Of a DNA stretch of 64,000 nt, positions 9,499-18,567 are shown one piece after another. Position 1 is the stretch's first letter; every line of letters begins with the position of its first letter. The notes under the pieces were generated by a model that searched no databases, was not told where the DNA came from, and was given only the letters and a program-made list of their open reading frames with translations. Made by a program: the position numbers and the translations under genes. Source of the stretch: Prevotella amnii DSM 23384 = JCM 14753 (GTDB lineage: Bacteria > Bacteroidota > Bacteroidia > Bacteroidales > Bacteroidaceae); the NCBI RefSeq assembly GCF_000378745.1, contig NZ_KB905265.1:62001-126000 (forward strand), read 5' to 3'.

Positions 9499-10608
9499 TT
9501 ATTTCTTTTCTAATATCGATTCTAATTCAGCAACCTTCAGTTTGTCATCTAATATGGTATAAGCCATATATAAAGGACCTATCCAGTCTACTTTATTACG
9601 TCTTGGGTCTTTTGCCCGTACTCTTTCTAAATAATCTCTTGCCTCTGCAAACACCTTAGTATATAGTGTTTCAGATACTATCTCACCTTTCTTCCTCTGC
9701 GATAATACTGTATCGCGTATTTGTAATCCCATCTGATTAAGACATACACCTATATTATATATAAGTGGTATAAGTGTAGGGTCTAACTTATCAGCATGCT
9801 TATAAGCATCTACAGCTTCCTCCCAGCGCCTTGCATGCATAGCAATCTCTCCTTTTAAGATCCACGGAATAGGAGAATTATAATTATTCTCTAATCTGCT
9901 ATCAACAAAATCTTCTAAATTAAACTTTGCTGTAGGTTTTTGATAAAAGCGCATAATCCATGAAAAATATTTTTCATTAGTAGGGTCGGCATTATACAAG
10001 CGTTTTAGTACAGCAAGATACTTTAGAGAGTCGCTCTCATTAGCCATCTGCTCATACATACATTCAGCTTTTACATCAGCACCAGCTTTAGCTGTCTCAT
10101 CATATTTTAGAGCATCGTCGGCATATCTATCAGCGGTAACATAATCTTTTTCTTTAAGGTAGTAATAAGCTAAATAATAAGATGCCACACCAGACTCGTC
10201 TATACTACCTTCTAATAATGGTGATTTTTTAGCTATTAGATAAAGGCTAAACGCATTAATGCCCTGCTTACGATATTTTTCTTTACTTGCTAAAAATTTC
10301 CCAGCATCTATCAATACAGGACAAAAACTATTTAAACGTGTCTTATTATCTTCAGCAAACTTAGTACGTATTTTGTTTTTCTTATTTGGTTTTCTATCTA
10401 ATTCATCGCTCTTTAATGAGTAGTCTACTATATTGTACACAGTAGCATAATACTGTACAGTATCTCTAATAGATATATTCTTCAGCTTAGACTCTTCTTC
10501 TTTTGCTAAATGATGATAACTCTCTGCCTGCTTATAAGCATATTGTTGTGCTAAGACAAACAAGCTGAAATTAAGAAACACTAATAATATAATAATCTTC
10601 TTCATCAA
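9499..10608 (-). CDS. Exported TPR protein (second of three)
   Basis: 369 residues with signal peptide MMKKIIILLVFLNFSLFVLAQ. The TPR-like helices include RWEEAVDAYKHADKLDPTLI and IYNIGVCLNQMG. The C-terminus WIGPLYMAYTIL parallels WLSPLYTIYLNL in the next gene and YPLYGCYYFV in the previous one, so the three are probably diverged paralogues. It lies 10 bases before the next TPR gene and is separated from the one upstream by a strong hairpin. No enzymatic motif is seen. Confidence 0.75.
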   Translation of the reverse strand: MMKKIIILLVFLNFSLFVLAQQYAYKQAESYHHLAKEEESKLKNISIRDTVQYYATVYNIVDYSLKSDELDRKPNKKNKIRTKFAEDNKTRLNSFCPVLIDAGKFLASKEKYRKQGINAFSLYLIAKKSPLLEGSIDESGVASYYLAYYYLKEKDYVTADRYADDALKYDETAKAGADVKAECMYEQMANESDSLKYLAVLKRLYNADPTNEKYFSWIMRFYQKPTAKFNLEDFVDSRLENNYNSPIPWILKGEIAMHARRWEEAVDAYKHADKLDPTLIPLIYNIGVCLNQMGLQIRDTVLSQRKKGEIVSETLYTKVFAEARDYLERVRAKDPRRNKVDWIGPLYMAYTILDDKLKVAELESILEKK

Positions 10609-10705
10609 ATAAAGTTTTCATAAAGCATAAAGACTCACTAAAGAAAGATACATTTTTTATAAAAACTATCTTTTTACAAACACTTATGCTTTTTATAAAA
10701 TATAT

Positions 10706-10776
10706 ATATTAATTCTATCCTATTGAAACATGTTTTACTTTAAAACAAAACTATCTCAACAGAATAGAATTAATAT
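10706..10776 (-). terminator. Long inverted repeat, likely terminator after the first-transcribed TPR gene
   Basis: Arms of 21 bases at 10706-10726 and 10756-10776 pair with two mismatches; the outer 13 bases (atattaattctat and its complement) are perfect. The 29-base loop contains a smaller gtttta/taaaac hairpin. It starts 15 bases downstream of the 417-residue TPR gene on the minus strand, so it probably ends or attenuates that transcript. The remaining gap to 10609 shows nothing further. Confidence 0.65.
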
Positions 10777-10790
10777 AATAACTACTAATA

Positions 10791-12044
10791 TTAATGAATG
10801 TCAGCTTCTGCAGCAACTGTCTCAGGAGCTTTTGCACCCTTCACAAAATAATAGCAGCCATATAGAGGATAAGCCCAAGTGTTTTTTTGCTCCTTAGCTG
10901 TGTCAAGACTCTTAGCTTTCTCTAAATAAGAAATAGCTTTGTTATAAACTTCATTAAACTGTGCTTTTGCTGCAGGAGTAAGAATACCCTTCACCTGAGC
11001 TACACGATCTTGTGCCTTATAGAACCAGCACTGACCTATAGAAGCATTCAAAGCTACTCTTTGATTGTTTTCTGTTGCTATTGGTAATGCTTTTTCTAAG
11101 AAACCTGCAGCTTCGTCATATTTTCTATCCTGAAGAGCTAACTGCCCCTTCATAATCAAAGCACTATAACTTTTTGGATTTTTTTCTAAAGCAGCATTTA
11201 ATATTTTTTCCGATTTATCTTTCATCCCTAACGCATTATAAGTAGATGTTAAAGAGGTAAGAATAGCTTCATTAGTAGGATCGCTCTCATACATCGTAGA
11301 AAGCTTCTGAGCATAAGCTACAGAATCTTCACGGGTTTTTAGCTGTGAACCTAATATAGCTAACTGTACCTGCTTAGCATCCTTAACACGCTCTGGACTC
11401 TGAATAGCATAAGCAATATACTTTTCTGCCTTAGCATACTCTTTGTTCTGATAAGCGTATATAGCAGAATAGTAAGCTATCTCATTTAGATTTTTATCCT
11501 TAGCCTTATCAAAGCTTGCAAACATTGGCCACTCTGCAGTATCTACATAACGAGCTAAATATTTATATGCATTAGCATCATCTTTCTTTCCCTGAAAGAA
11601 TATACCTGCATTAATTAGCTGACCACGAAGATTATAGGTAGGCTCAATTATACTTGCATAACGAGGTTTTATCTTACCTTTTGCATTAGGCATATTATCA
11701 TATTTATTTACTTCTGCTGCAGCATCAAGAGCCTGATCAAGAGCTTTATATAGTCCGTCCTCATCAACAGGCTTATTACCCTCTTTACCCATCTGCTTAG
11801 CTGTCTGGTTTTCTAACTGAACAGTTTGCTCTGCATTAACCTTAGCCATAGCAAGCTCATACAACTTATCATAAGCCTTAGCCTTCTCAGCATTATTAGC
11901 TAACTGGCTTAAACTATTTTGAACAAGACTTGCAGCTTGCTCATAGCTTGTAGCTTTCAAAATAGCCTTCAACGGCTCACTGTCACCTGCAAAAGCAGCC
12001 GATGTACCTAGTAGCATCATTGCTGCAAACATTAATTTTTTCAT
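10791..12044 (-). CDS. Exported TPR protein (third of three, next to gyrA)
   Basis: 417 residues with signal peptide MKKLMFAAMMLLGTSAAFAG. TPR-like segments include KSYSALIMKGQLALQDRKYDEA and NASIGQCWFYKAQDRV. It is Ala- and Lys-rich, without transmembrane helices after the signal, so periplasmic. It starts 39 bases after the gyrA stop and may be co-transcribed with gyrA. A strong hairpin downstream separates it from the other two TPR genes. Family membership beyond TPR is not recognised. Confidence 0.78.
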   Translation of the reverse strand: MKKLMFAAMMLLGTSAAFAGDSEPLKAILKATSYEQAASLVQNSLSQLANNAEKAKAYDKLYELAMAKVNAEQTVQLENQTAKQMGKEGNKPVDEDGLYKALDQALDAAAEVNKYDNMPNAKGKIKPRYASIIEPTYNLRGQLINAGIFFQGKKDDANAYKYLARYVDTAEWPMFASFDKAKDKNLNEIAYYSAIYAYQNKEYAKAEKYIAYAIQSPERVKDAKQVQLAILGSQLKTREDSVAYAQKLSTMYESDPTNEAILTSLTSTYNALGMKDKSEKILNAALEKNPKSYSALIMKGQLALQDRKYDEAAGFLEKALPIATENNQRVALNASIGQCWFYKAQDRVAQVKGILTPAAKAQFNEVYNKAISYLEKAKSLDTAKEQKNTWAYPLYGCYYFVKGAKAPETVAAEADIH

Positions 12045-12083
12045 ATTCGTTATCTATTAAAGTTTTATTTTTAATAATTAATT

Positions 12084-14648
12084 TCATTCTTTATCTTCGT
12101 GTACAGAACCTGCAGTATTATTATCTTGAGCATTTGTTATATCCTCATCATCTGCATTATTTACCTCATCTACTTTTTCCTCCATTTCTGCACTCCTTAC
12201 TTTACATACAGAAGCTATTGTGTCACTCTTCTTAGAAAGGTTTATCAAGCGCACTCCTTGTGTGGCTCTTCCCATTACACGACATTCAGATACAGCCATA
12301 CGAATAACAATACCACTCTTATTTATAATCATAAGATCATTATCGTCGGTAACTGTTTTGATTGCTACCAGCTTACCTGTCTTCTCTGTAATATTCAAAG
12401 TTTTGACACCTTTACCACCACGATTAGTTAAACGGTAGTCCGACACTAAGGAACGCTTTCCATAACCTTCCTCTGACACAACCATAACTGTTTCGTTTTC
12501 AGAATCATTTACTACCACCATACCTATTACTTCATCTTCTCCATCTTCATCGAGCTTCATTCCGCGCACACCTGTTGACACACGCCCCATAGTGCGAACA
12601 TTATTCTCATGGAAACGACATGCACGACCATTCTTGTCAGCTATAATAAGCTCATCACTACCATTGGTAAGGCGAACATCTACCACCTCATCGCCATCAT
12701 TTATATTAATAGCTATAACACCATTGTTACGTGGACGAGAATAAGCACGTAATAAAGTTTTTTTCACTAAGCCTTTCTTAGTTACAAAAACAACATAGTG
12801 AGTATCTAAAAACTCTTCATTATCTAACCCACGAATACGTAGGAAAGCATTCACGGCATCACCAGGTTCTAATGACAACATGTTTTGTATAGCCCTACCC
12901 TTAGAGCTCTTATCTCCTTCAGGAATATCATAACACTTCATCCAATAACAACGCCCCTCTTTGGTAAAGAACAACATTGTCTGGTGCATTGTAGCAGAAT
13001 AAATATATTCTGTGAAATCTTTTTCTCGAGTACGAGCACCTTTCGAACCTACACCTCCACGTGCTTGCTCCTTAAAATCGGTTAATGGTGTACGCTTAAT
13101 ATATCCAAGATGACTAATAGTAATGACAACAGGATCATTGGGATAAAAATCTTCTGCATTAAACTCATGCTCGTCTGGAATAATCTCAGTGCGACGTTCA
13201 TCACCATATTTTTCCTTTATATCGTAAAGCTCGTTTTTCATTACTTCTTTACAACGCTCCGGATTATCAAGAATCTCTTGCAAGTTTTTTATAGTTTGCA
13301 TTAACTCTTCATATTCTTCATGCAACTGATCCATACGCAACCCTGTAAGCTGTGCTAAACGCATATCAACGATAGCTTTCGACTGCAACTCATCAAGATT
13401 AAAGCGTTTCTCCAAATTGGTCTGCGCCTCAGAAGGAGTCTTGCTGGCACGAATAATATGTACCACCTCATCTATATTATCACAAGCAATGAGTAAGCCT
13501 TCTAAGATATGAGCACGCTCCTGTGCTTTCTTTAAATCGAACCGAGTACGACGAATAGTAACATCATGACGATGTTCTACAAAATATTTTATACATTCCT
13601 GTAAGTTTAATAAACGAGGACGACCATTTACAAGAGCAATACAGTTTACAGAGAACGAACTTTGTAAAGCTGTCATCTTGAAAAGCTTATTCAATATAAT
13701 ATTAGCATTTGCATCGCGCTTCACATCTACTACGATACGCATACCTTGACGACCCGTTTCATCATTTACATTAGAAATGCCCTCTAACTTGCCTTCCTTT
13801 ACTAAATCGGCAATATATTCTATAAGCTGTGCCTTATTTACTCCATAAGGAATTTCGGTAACAACTATCTTATCATGAGCCTCACCTGATTCTATCTCAG
13901 CCTTAGCGCGCATCACTACACGACCACGACCTGTCTCATAAGCATTTTTTACACCCTGAAGCCCATAAATATATGCGCCTGTAGGGAAATCTGGAGCAGG
14001 AATATATTGCATTAGCTCTTCTGTACTTATCTCAGGATTGTCAATATAAGCACAGCAACCATCTATAACTTCGCTAAGATTATGAGTAGGAATATTTGTT
14101 GCCATTCCCACTGCAATACCATTTCCACCATTTACAAGAAGATTAGGTATCTTAGTAGGCATAACAGAAGGCTCTGTCAAGGTATCATCGAAATTGTTTA
14201 CCATATCAACGGTGTCCTTATCTATATCGTCCATGACACGCTCGCCCATCTTTGCTAAACGACATTCTGTATAACGCATAGCAGCAGCTGAGTCGCCATC
14301 TACCGAACCAAAGTTACCCTGACCATCAACAAGCTTATAACGCATATTCCAGTCCTGACCCATACGAACTAAAGCACCATATACAGAAGAGTCCCCATGA
14401 GGATGATACTTACCAAGCACTTCACCTACGACGCGCGCACATTTTTTATATGGCTGGTTACTAAAATTACCAATACCTCGCATACCAAAAAGTATACGGC
14501 GATGTACTGGCTTAAAACCATCACGAACATCTGGCAGAGCACGAGCCACTATTACCGACATAGAATAGTCGATATATGAGCTTTTCATTTCCTCCTCAAT
14601 GTTAATCCTCATGATTCTGTCATGATCAATAGTTTGATTATCTTCCAT
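12084..14648 (-). CDS. gyrA: DNA gyrase subunit A
   Basis: Breakage-rejoining subunit of the type II topoisomerase that introduces negative supercoils. At 854 residues it is full length. The catalytic Tyr is in AAMRYTECRL and the quinolone-resistance region reads HPHGDSSVYGALVRMGQ. The GyrA box appears as QARGGVGSKG at the start of the beta-pinwheel domain. The last roughly 40 residues form an acidic tail (EEKVDEVNNADDEDI). In the resistance region the serine equivalent to E. coli Ser83 is kept, while the Asp87 position is Gly. I do not know whether that is normal for this lineage. Confidence 0.97.
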   Translation of the reverse strand: MEDNQTIDHDRIMRINIEEEMKSSYIDYSMSVIVARALPDVRDGFKPVHRRILFGMRGIGNFSNQPYKKCARVVGEVLGKYHPHGDSSVYGALVRMGQDWNMRYKLVDGQGNFGSVDGDSAAAMRYTECRLAKMGERVMDDIDKDTVDMVNNFDDTLTEPSVMPTKIPNLLVNGGNGIAVGMATNIPTHNLSEVIDGCCAYIDNPEISTEELMQYIPAPDFPTGAYIYGLQGVKNAYETGRGRVVMRAKAEIESGEAHDKIVVTEIPYGVNKAQLIEYIADLVKEGKLEGISNVNDETGRQGMRIVVDVKRDANANIILNKLFKMTALQSSFSVNCIALVNGRPRLLNLQECIKYFVEHRHDVTIRRTRFDLKKAQERAHILEGLLIACDNIDEVVHIIRASKTPSEAQTNLEKRFNLDELQSKAIVDMRLAQLTGLRMDQLHEEYEELMQTIKNLQEILDNPERCKEVMKNELYDIKEKYGDERRTEIIPDEHEFNAEDFYPNDPVVITISHLGYIKRTPLTDFKEQARGGVGSKGARTREKDFTEYIYSATMHQTMLFFTKEGRCYWMKCYDIPEGDKSSKGRAIQNMLSLEPGDAVNAFLRIRGLDNEEFLDTHYVVFVTKKGLVKKTLLRAYSRPRNNGVIAININDGDEVVDVRLTNGSDELIIADKNGRACRFHENNVRTMGRVSTGVRGMKLDEDGEDEVIGMVVVNDSENETVMVVSEEGYGKRSLVSDYRLTNRGGKGVKTLNITEKTGKLVAIKTVTDDNDLMIINKSGIVIRMAVSECRVMGRATQGVRLINLSKKSDTIASVCKVRSAEMEEKVDEVNNADDEDITNAQDNNTAGSVHEDKE

Positions 14649-15093
14649 TATTTTATTTATTTTTTATTGTCGTTTTATCTCACTAAAAAAAAGGAAAATG
14701 CCCTAAAATGCCCTTTTTCTTTATTCTGACGCATTTTACTTATCCCTTTTAAGCTGTAAAAGTACAAAAAATTATATATATAAAACGCCTTAAATCGAAA
14801 AAAATAAATAAAGACAAGCAATAAAATAATATTCATGCTACAATAGATTTACAAAAAAATGACAAAAACAGGTAGCACCAAAAAGACAACTCGGTGTGAA
14901 TAAGCATTTTACATTCTTAAAACAAACAAATAAAGCACTGCTTAGAAACAAGCGAGAATCTTTACACACTTTGTTTTACTTCATACCCTTTATTACTTAG
15001 TTTTCATCAGCTTCTATAATCCTAACTTTCAAAGATAAGTTACAACATAATGCACTTTTCTCTTGGAATAAGACATCTATAACACAGAAAAAT

Positions 15094-15153
15094 AAATTAT
15101 TTTTGAAAGAAAAATAATTTAAAAACAAAGCAAAAATAGATTATTTTTGCTTT
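15094..15153. repeat. Pair of perfect 11-bp hairpins in the gyrA upstream gap
   Basis: Two adjacent perfect stem-loops: 15094-15104 with 15110-15120 (aaattattttt arms, loop gaaag), and 15127-15137 with 15143-15153 (aaagcaaaaat arms, loop agatt). They lie 74 bases downstream of the small membrane gene on the minus strand and may terminate it. The words aaaaataatttaaaaa and aaaaatagattattttt recur in the gap at 53065-53102, so this may be a dispersed element. The rest of the 578-base gap 14649-15226 is AT-rich; I see only a short direct repeat of aaaatgccct near 14696. Confidence 0.7.
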
Positions 15154-15226
15154 AAGTTCATCATCTTTACCTATCATAAAGATATGCTTTTCACATAATA
15201 AATAGGCTTTTTATATGGATAAAACT

Positions 15227-15577
15227 TTATATATCTTTATTTCCAATGGGCAATATCTCTATAAGCATCATTATAAAAAAAGCTATTAAACATGCCCAAA
15301 AAAGATACCAGTTTTGTACTCCTAAATTAACTATCACACCTATTAAGAATATAACCAACAAGTCTTCATCAGTATCTAATACTTTTATCAGACGTTTTCC
15401 TTTTGTTTTATATTCTTTGCCTAAACCAATATAGCTTAATATATTAAAAGCAATAGCTATAAGGACAATAACCGTTATTAAGACTTGATACCATAATTTA
15501 TCAGAAACGTTAGATATACAAATGCATAATAAAGCCAAAGAGTTTAGACGAGACATAAACTTTCGAGTTATCTTCAT
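15227..15577 (-). CDS. Small membrane protein of unknown function
   Basis: 116 residues with about four hydrophobic stretches: about 12-22, 30-52 (LWYQVLITVIVLIAIAFNIL), 73-88 (LLVIFLIGVIVNLGV) and 92-108. Between the second and third is a Lys-rich cytoplasmic-looking loop (KEYKTKGKRLIK). No family is recognised. It stands alone between gyrA and the GC-richer island, with non-coding DNA on both sides and a hairpin pair downstream. The codon choice looks like the AT-rich host rather than the island. It is probably a real gene, but unsupported by any motif. Confidence 0.55.
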   Translation of the reverse strand: MKITRKFMSRLNSLALLCICISNVSDKLWYQVLITVIVLIAIAFNILSYIGLGKEYKTKGKRLIKVLDTDEDLLVIFLIGVIVNLGVQNWYLFWACLIAFFIMMLIEILPIGNKDI

Positions 15578-15740
15578 AATCTTACTATCTTTTTAATGTT
15601 TGACCAAATAATTATTTATAAATGGTTATACAAATATATACATTTCTCACTAATTTCAAAAGAAACAAGTAAAAAATCACTAAATCTATGATTTTTGCCA
15701 AATTACTCGTTTCTACTTATAGCTATCCACATCTATTAAA

Positions 15741-15794
15741 CCCAAATCGGTCATTAGAAAATGACAAAGAGCTTTTTCTAATGACCTATTTGGG
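15741..15794. repeat. 21-bp near-perfect inverted repeat upstream of the TonB island
   Basis: Arms at 15741-15761 and 15774-15794 pair over 21 bases with a single mismatch, around the 12-base loop tgacaaagagct. It starts 136 bases before the promoter of the TonB receptor and 164 bases upstream of the small membrane gene. Possible identities are an operator, a terminator or a relic end of a mobile element; no U-run follows in either direction. The rest of the 15578-15929 gap shows only minor hairpins. Confidence 0.75.
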
Positions 15795-15929
15795 ATAAAG
15801 GTATTTGTACGCATATCACCGCCCTGTAATAAGGGGAAAATACGTCTTTGCGTGTTATCATTTAAAAAGAGAAAACCTTTCGCTTCTCATCTAAAAAACA
15901 TCATGGTTCAAGATACCTACAAATGAGTA

Positions 15930-15960
15930 TTGCAAGTTTATTTTATATGCAGTACCTTTG
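15930..15960 (+). promoter_or_regulatory. Promoter of the TonB receptor-lipoprotein-TetR unit
   Basis: TTG at 15930-15932 and TACCTTTG at 15953-15960 are separated by exactly 20 bases, matching the Bacteroidetes -33/-7 layout. The transcript would start near 15967 and carry a leader of about 160 bases before the receptor ATG at 16131. That leader contains an intrinsic terminator. Confidence 0.7.
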
Positions 15961-16034
15961 CCGTCAACAAAAAAAACATTTCAATGACAAGGAAGCGAAA
16001 GAAAGACAAATCTTTTTGTAGAGAATTTATATGT

Positions 16035-16070
16035 AGATGCATCAACTTTAAGTTGGTGCATCTTTTTTTT
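16035..16070 (+). terminator. Intrinsic terminator inside the receptor leader (candidate attenuator)
   Basis: Arms agatgcatcaac (16035-16046) and gttggtgcatct (16052-16063) form a 12-bp stem with one G-T pair and a 5-base loop, followed directly by a run of seven or more T. It lies about 70 bases after the predicted transcription start and 60 bases before the receptor start codon. Full expression would therefore require read-through, so conditional termination or a small leader RNA is likely. The in-frame open stretch from the ATG at 15984 crosses this hairpin. Confidence 0.75.
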
Positions 16071-16130
16071 GTGAATCATTTTGAATTTCATTCATTATTC
16101 AAGACTCCTCAAAAACAAAAAAAGCAAAAC

Positions 16131-18518
16131 ATGGAACACCTATCAACACATTCTTTAAGCCTGCTACGTATCTTTTACATGCTATGCCTGCTCCACACCA
16201 CAAGTTACTACGCTAACGCACAAACACATGGTACAACCATACTGCATGGATATGTTACCGATGAGCAGCGACATATTCCCTTGAGTGGTGCCAGTATTGA
16301 AATCATAGGGACGGAAAAGCGTGCCATCAGCAACGAAGAAGGTAGATATGTTCTGCCCATCAGCGAAGAAGGAAAGTTTACCCTACAGGTGTCTTACGTC
16401 GGCTATAAAACAAAAAAGACCAATGTTGGTTTATTTCTCAACAAACAAGACAGCATTTGCATCAACATAAGTCTACATGCAAACAGTAACACACTACAAG
16501 GTGTAACCATCTTGGGAAAAAATAAGATAAGACAACTAAAGCAGTCGGCTTTGCCCGTATCGGTCATAGGTAAACGACAGTTAGAGGGAACTGCCACGAA
16601 TATCAATGACGTACTGGCTCGCACCGTAGGAGTAACAGTACGCAACACAGGTGGTATAGGAAGTGCATCACGCATATCAATACGAGGGCTGGAAGGCAAA
16701 CGCATGGGCATGTTTGTTGATGAAAGCCCCTTAGGAGGAGTGAATAATTTTGTGGCACTCAATGACATTCCTACCTCAATGATAGAGCGTATTGAGGTGT
16801 ATAAAGGTATTGTGCCCTACAAGTTTGGTGGTTCTGCATTAGGTGGAGCCGTAAACGTAGTAACCAAAGAGTATCCTCCCCTTTACTTTGACGCATCGTA
16901 CGAGATAAGCTCGTTCAACACTCACCAATTATCTACTGTTCTGAAGCGTACCAACCAACGCACAGGACTGCAGTTTGGCATTGGTGGAGTGTACACCCAT
17001 TCGGACAACGATTACGACATGATTTTAGACCATTTGGATGGAAGAACCGTAAAGCGCACCCATGACAAATTTTCCAAGATTATTGGTGGCGCATCTGTTA
17101 AAGCCACCAAATGGTGGTTTGACGAACTAAAATGGGAACTGATGTTTACCCACACCCGACAAGAGATACAAGGTATTGACCAATATATTCGTGAGGCTTT
17201 CAATAAGTCACAAAACCTCATGACTGCGCTGAAGCTGCAAAAAGAGAACTTTTTTGCACCGGGCTTAGACCTAACTTTTGAGACACTACTCTCGTACGGA
17301 CGATATGGAATGACAGATAAAGCCAAGTGTCGCTACGACTGGGATGGCAACAAACTGCCTGCCGTATCGCCTTTTGGTGGTGAGCAAGGCAACCATCCAA
17401 GCGATGGCGATAACAAGTCGTATGATTGGAGCGGCAAGCTCAACCTAAATTATCTCATCAATGCACACCACAGCCTCAACCTCAATGTATGTGCCAACAA
17501 CACGAATATGTTTCCCTCCGACTCGCTTATGGATAAGGCTTTAGGATTCAATGCCAACTTTCATAGCAGAATGACATCCACTACCATAGGACTATCGTAC
17601 GACTTGACTCTCTTTAATGGCAGACTTCAAAACGCATTCACGATAAAAGACTTTATATATAGTTCCGACTCACGGAGTATTTCCACTTACTCTATTAGAG
17701 AGCCAAAGCCCGTCAGCAGCTCAAAAAACTTTGCGGGGTTTAGCAACGCCATGCGCTGGAAGTTCTCCGACGAACTGTTGGTTAAGGCATCGTTCAACTC
17801 AGAAGTGCGCATACCGTCTACCGAAGAGCTTATTGGCAACGGCTATTCCATATTACCTTCGCCAGCTCTAAAACCCGAGCGTACGACAGGATATAATATT
17901 GGCTTGCTCTATCACAAGACATTAAAAGAAGGTGGAATGATAGAAATGGAGTTGAACAGCTTTTACAACACCTTAGAAGACATGATACGCTTCACACCCG
18001 ACATGATACCTACCATGGCTCGATATAGGAACTTTGGCGAAGTGCAAACCATGGGAATAGAGTTAGAAGCCAAAGGAGACGTATTGCCCATGCTCTATCT
18101 ATATGCCAACACCACATACCAAGACTTGCGTGACAAACGAAAGATGGTTCCTGGCACAGTGGTGGAAAACCCTACCTACAACATGCGTATTCCAAATGTA
18201 CCTTACTTCATGGCTAATGGAGGACTGGAATATCATCAGGAGAATATCTTTGGCGGTCGAGGACAGAATACCCGCATCATGGTTGACGCTTCATATATAC
18301 ACCAATATTACTACGATTTTGAGATGAGCAAATATCAAGAGCGCAAAATCCCCACCTCCATGATAGTGGATGCAGCAATAGAACACACATTACAGAACAG
18401 CACATGGAGCTTTACGCTAAAGGTTAAGAATATAACCAACCGCCGTGTCGTATCCGATTTGAATTGTCCTTTGCCTGGGCGATCTATTGCTTTCAAAGTA
18501 AGATATTTATTAAAGTGA
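16131..18518 (+). CDS. TonB-dependent outer-membrane receptor, XusA-like
   Basis: 795 residues from the ATG at 16131, chosen because it begins a signal peptide ending at YYANAQ. An in-frame open extension back to 15930 crosses the leader terminator and is not expected to be protein. Domains: carboxypeptidase-regulatory-like (about 35-115, ending SYVGYKTKKTN), plug (about 130-245: SRISIRGLEGKRMGMFVDE, ERIEVYKGIVPYKFGG, GGAVNVVTK), then a 22-strand-type barrel ending in aromatic-rich YLLK. It should import a ligand, probably an iron chelate, using TonB energy. Codon use is richer in G+C than the neighbours, suggesting transfer. The lipoprotein 49 bases downstream is the likely surface partner. 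Confidence 0.9.
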   Translation: MEHLSTHSLSLLRIFYMLCLLHTTSYYANAQTHGTTILHGYVTDEQRHIPLSGASIEIIGTEKRAISNEEGRYVLPISEEGKFTLQVSYVGYKTKKTNVGLFLNKQDSICINISLHANSNTLQGVTILGKNKIRQLKQSALPVSVIGKRQLEGTATNINDVLARTVGVTVRNTGGIGSASRISIRGLEGKRMGMFVDESPLGGVNNFVALNDIPTSMIERIEVYKGIVPYKFGGSALGGAVNVVTKEYPPLYFDASYEISSFNTHQLSTVLKRTNQRTGLQFGIGGVYTHSDNDYDMILDHLDGRTVKRTHDKFSKIIGGASVKATKWWFDELKWELMFTHTRQEIQGIDQYIREAFNKSQNLMTALKLQKENFFAPGLDLTFETLLSYGRYGMTDKAKCRYDWDGNKLPAVSPFGGEQGNHPSDGDNKSYDWSGKLNLNYLINAHHSLNLNVCANNTNMFPSDSLMDKALGFNANFHSRMTSTTIGLSYDLTLFNGRLQNAFTIKDFIYSSDSRSISTYSIREPKPVSSSKNFAGFSNAMRWKFSDELLVKASFNSEVRIPSTEELIGNGYSILPSPALKPERTTGYNIGLLYHKTLKEGGMIEMELNSFYNTLEDMIRFTPDMIPTMARYRNFGEVQTMGIELEAKGDVLPMLYLYANTTYQDLRDKRKMVPGTVVENPTYNMRIPNVPYFMANGGLEYHQENIFGGRGQNTRIMVDASYIHQYYYDFEMSKYQERKIPTSMIVDAAIEHTLQNSTWSFTLKVKNITNRRVVSDLNCPLPGRSIAFKVRYLLK

Positions 18519-18567
18519 GACTTGTAGAATCAATTCATTAATTATATCATTAAAACAAAAAAAACGT

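Noticed and set aside
12002-12438. Overlapping plus-strand open frames antisense to gyrA and the TPR gene
   Set aside because: They are mirror frames of strongly supported minus-strand genes, rich in Leu/Ile/Tyr/Cys, with no family resemblance.
14649-15226. gyrA promoter at TACTTTTA near 14764-14771
   Set aside because: It misses the final G of the -7 consensus and lacks a TTG about 20 bases upstream, so I did not annotate it.
15578-15929. Possible riboswitch or coding sequence upstream of the TonB island
   Set aside because: Only a palindrome and minor hairpins are present, upstream of the predicted transcription start, and no known riboswitch core is recognisable.
15930-16130. In-frame open extension of the TonB receptor back to 15930
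   Set aside because: It would place about 67 residues ahead of a clear signal peptide and cross the promoter -7 box and a leader terminator. The ATG at 16131 is the better start.
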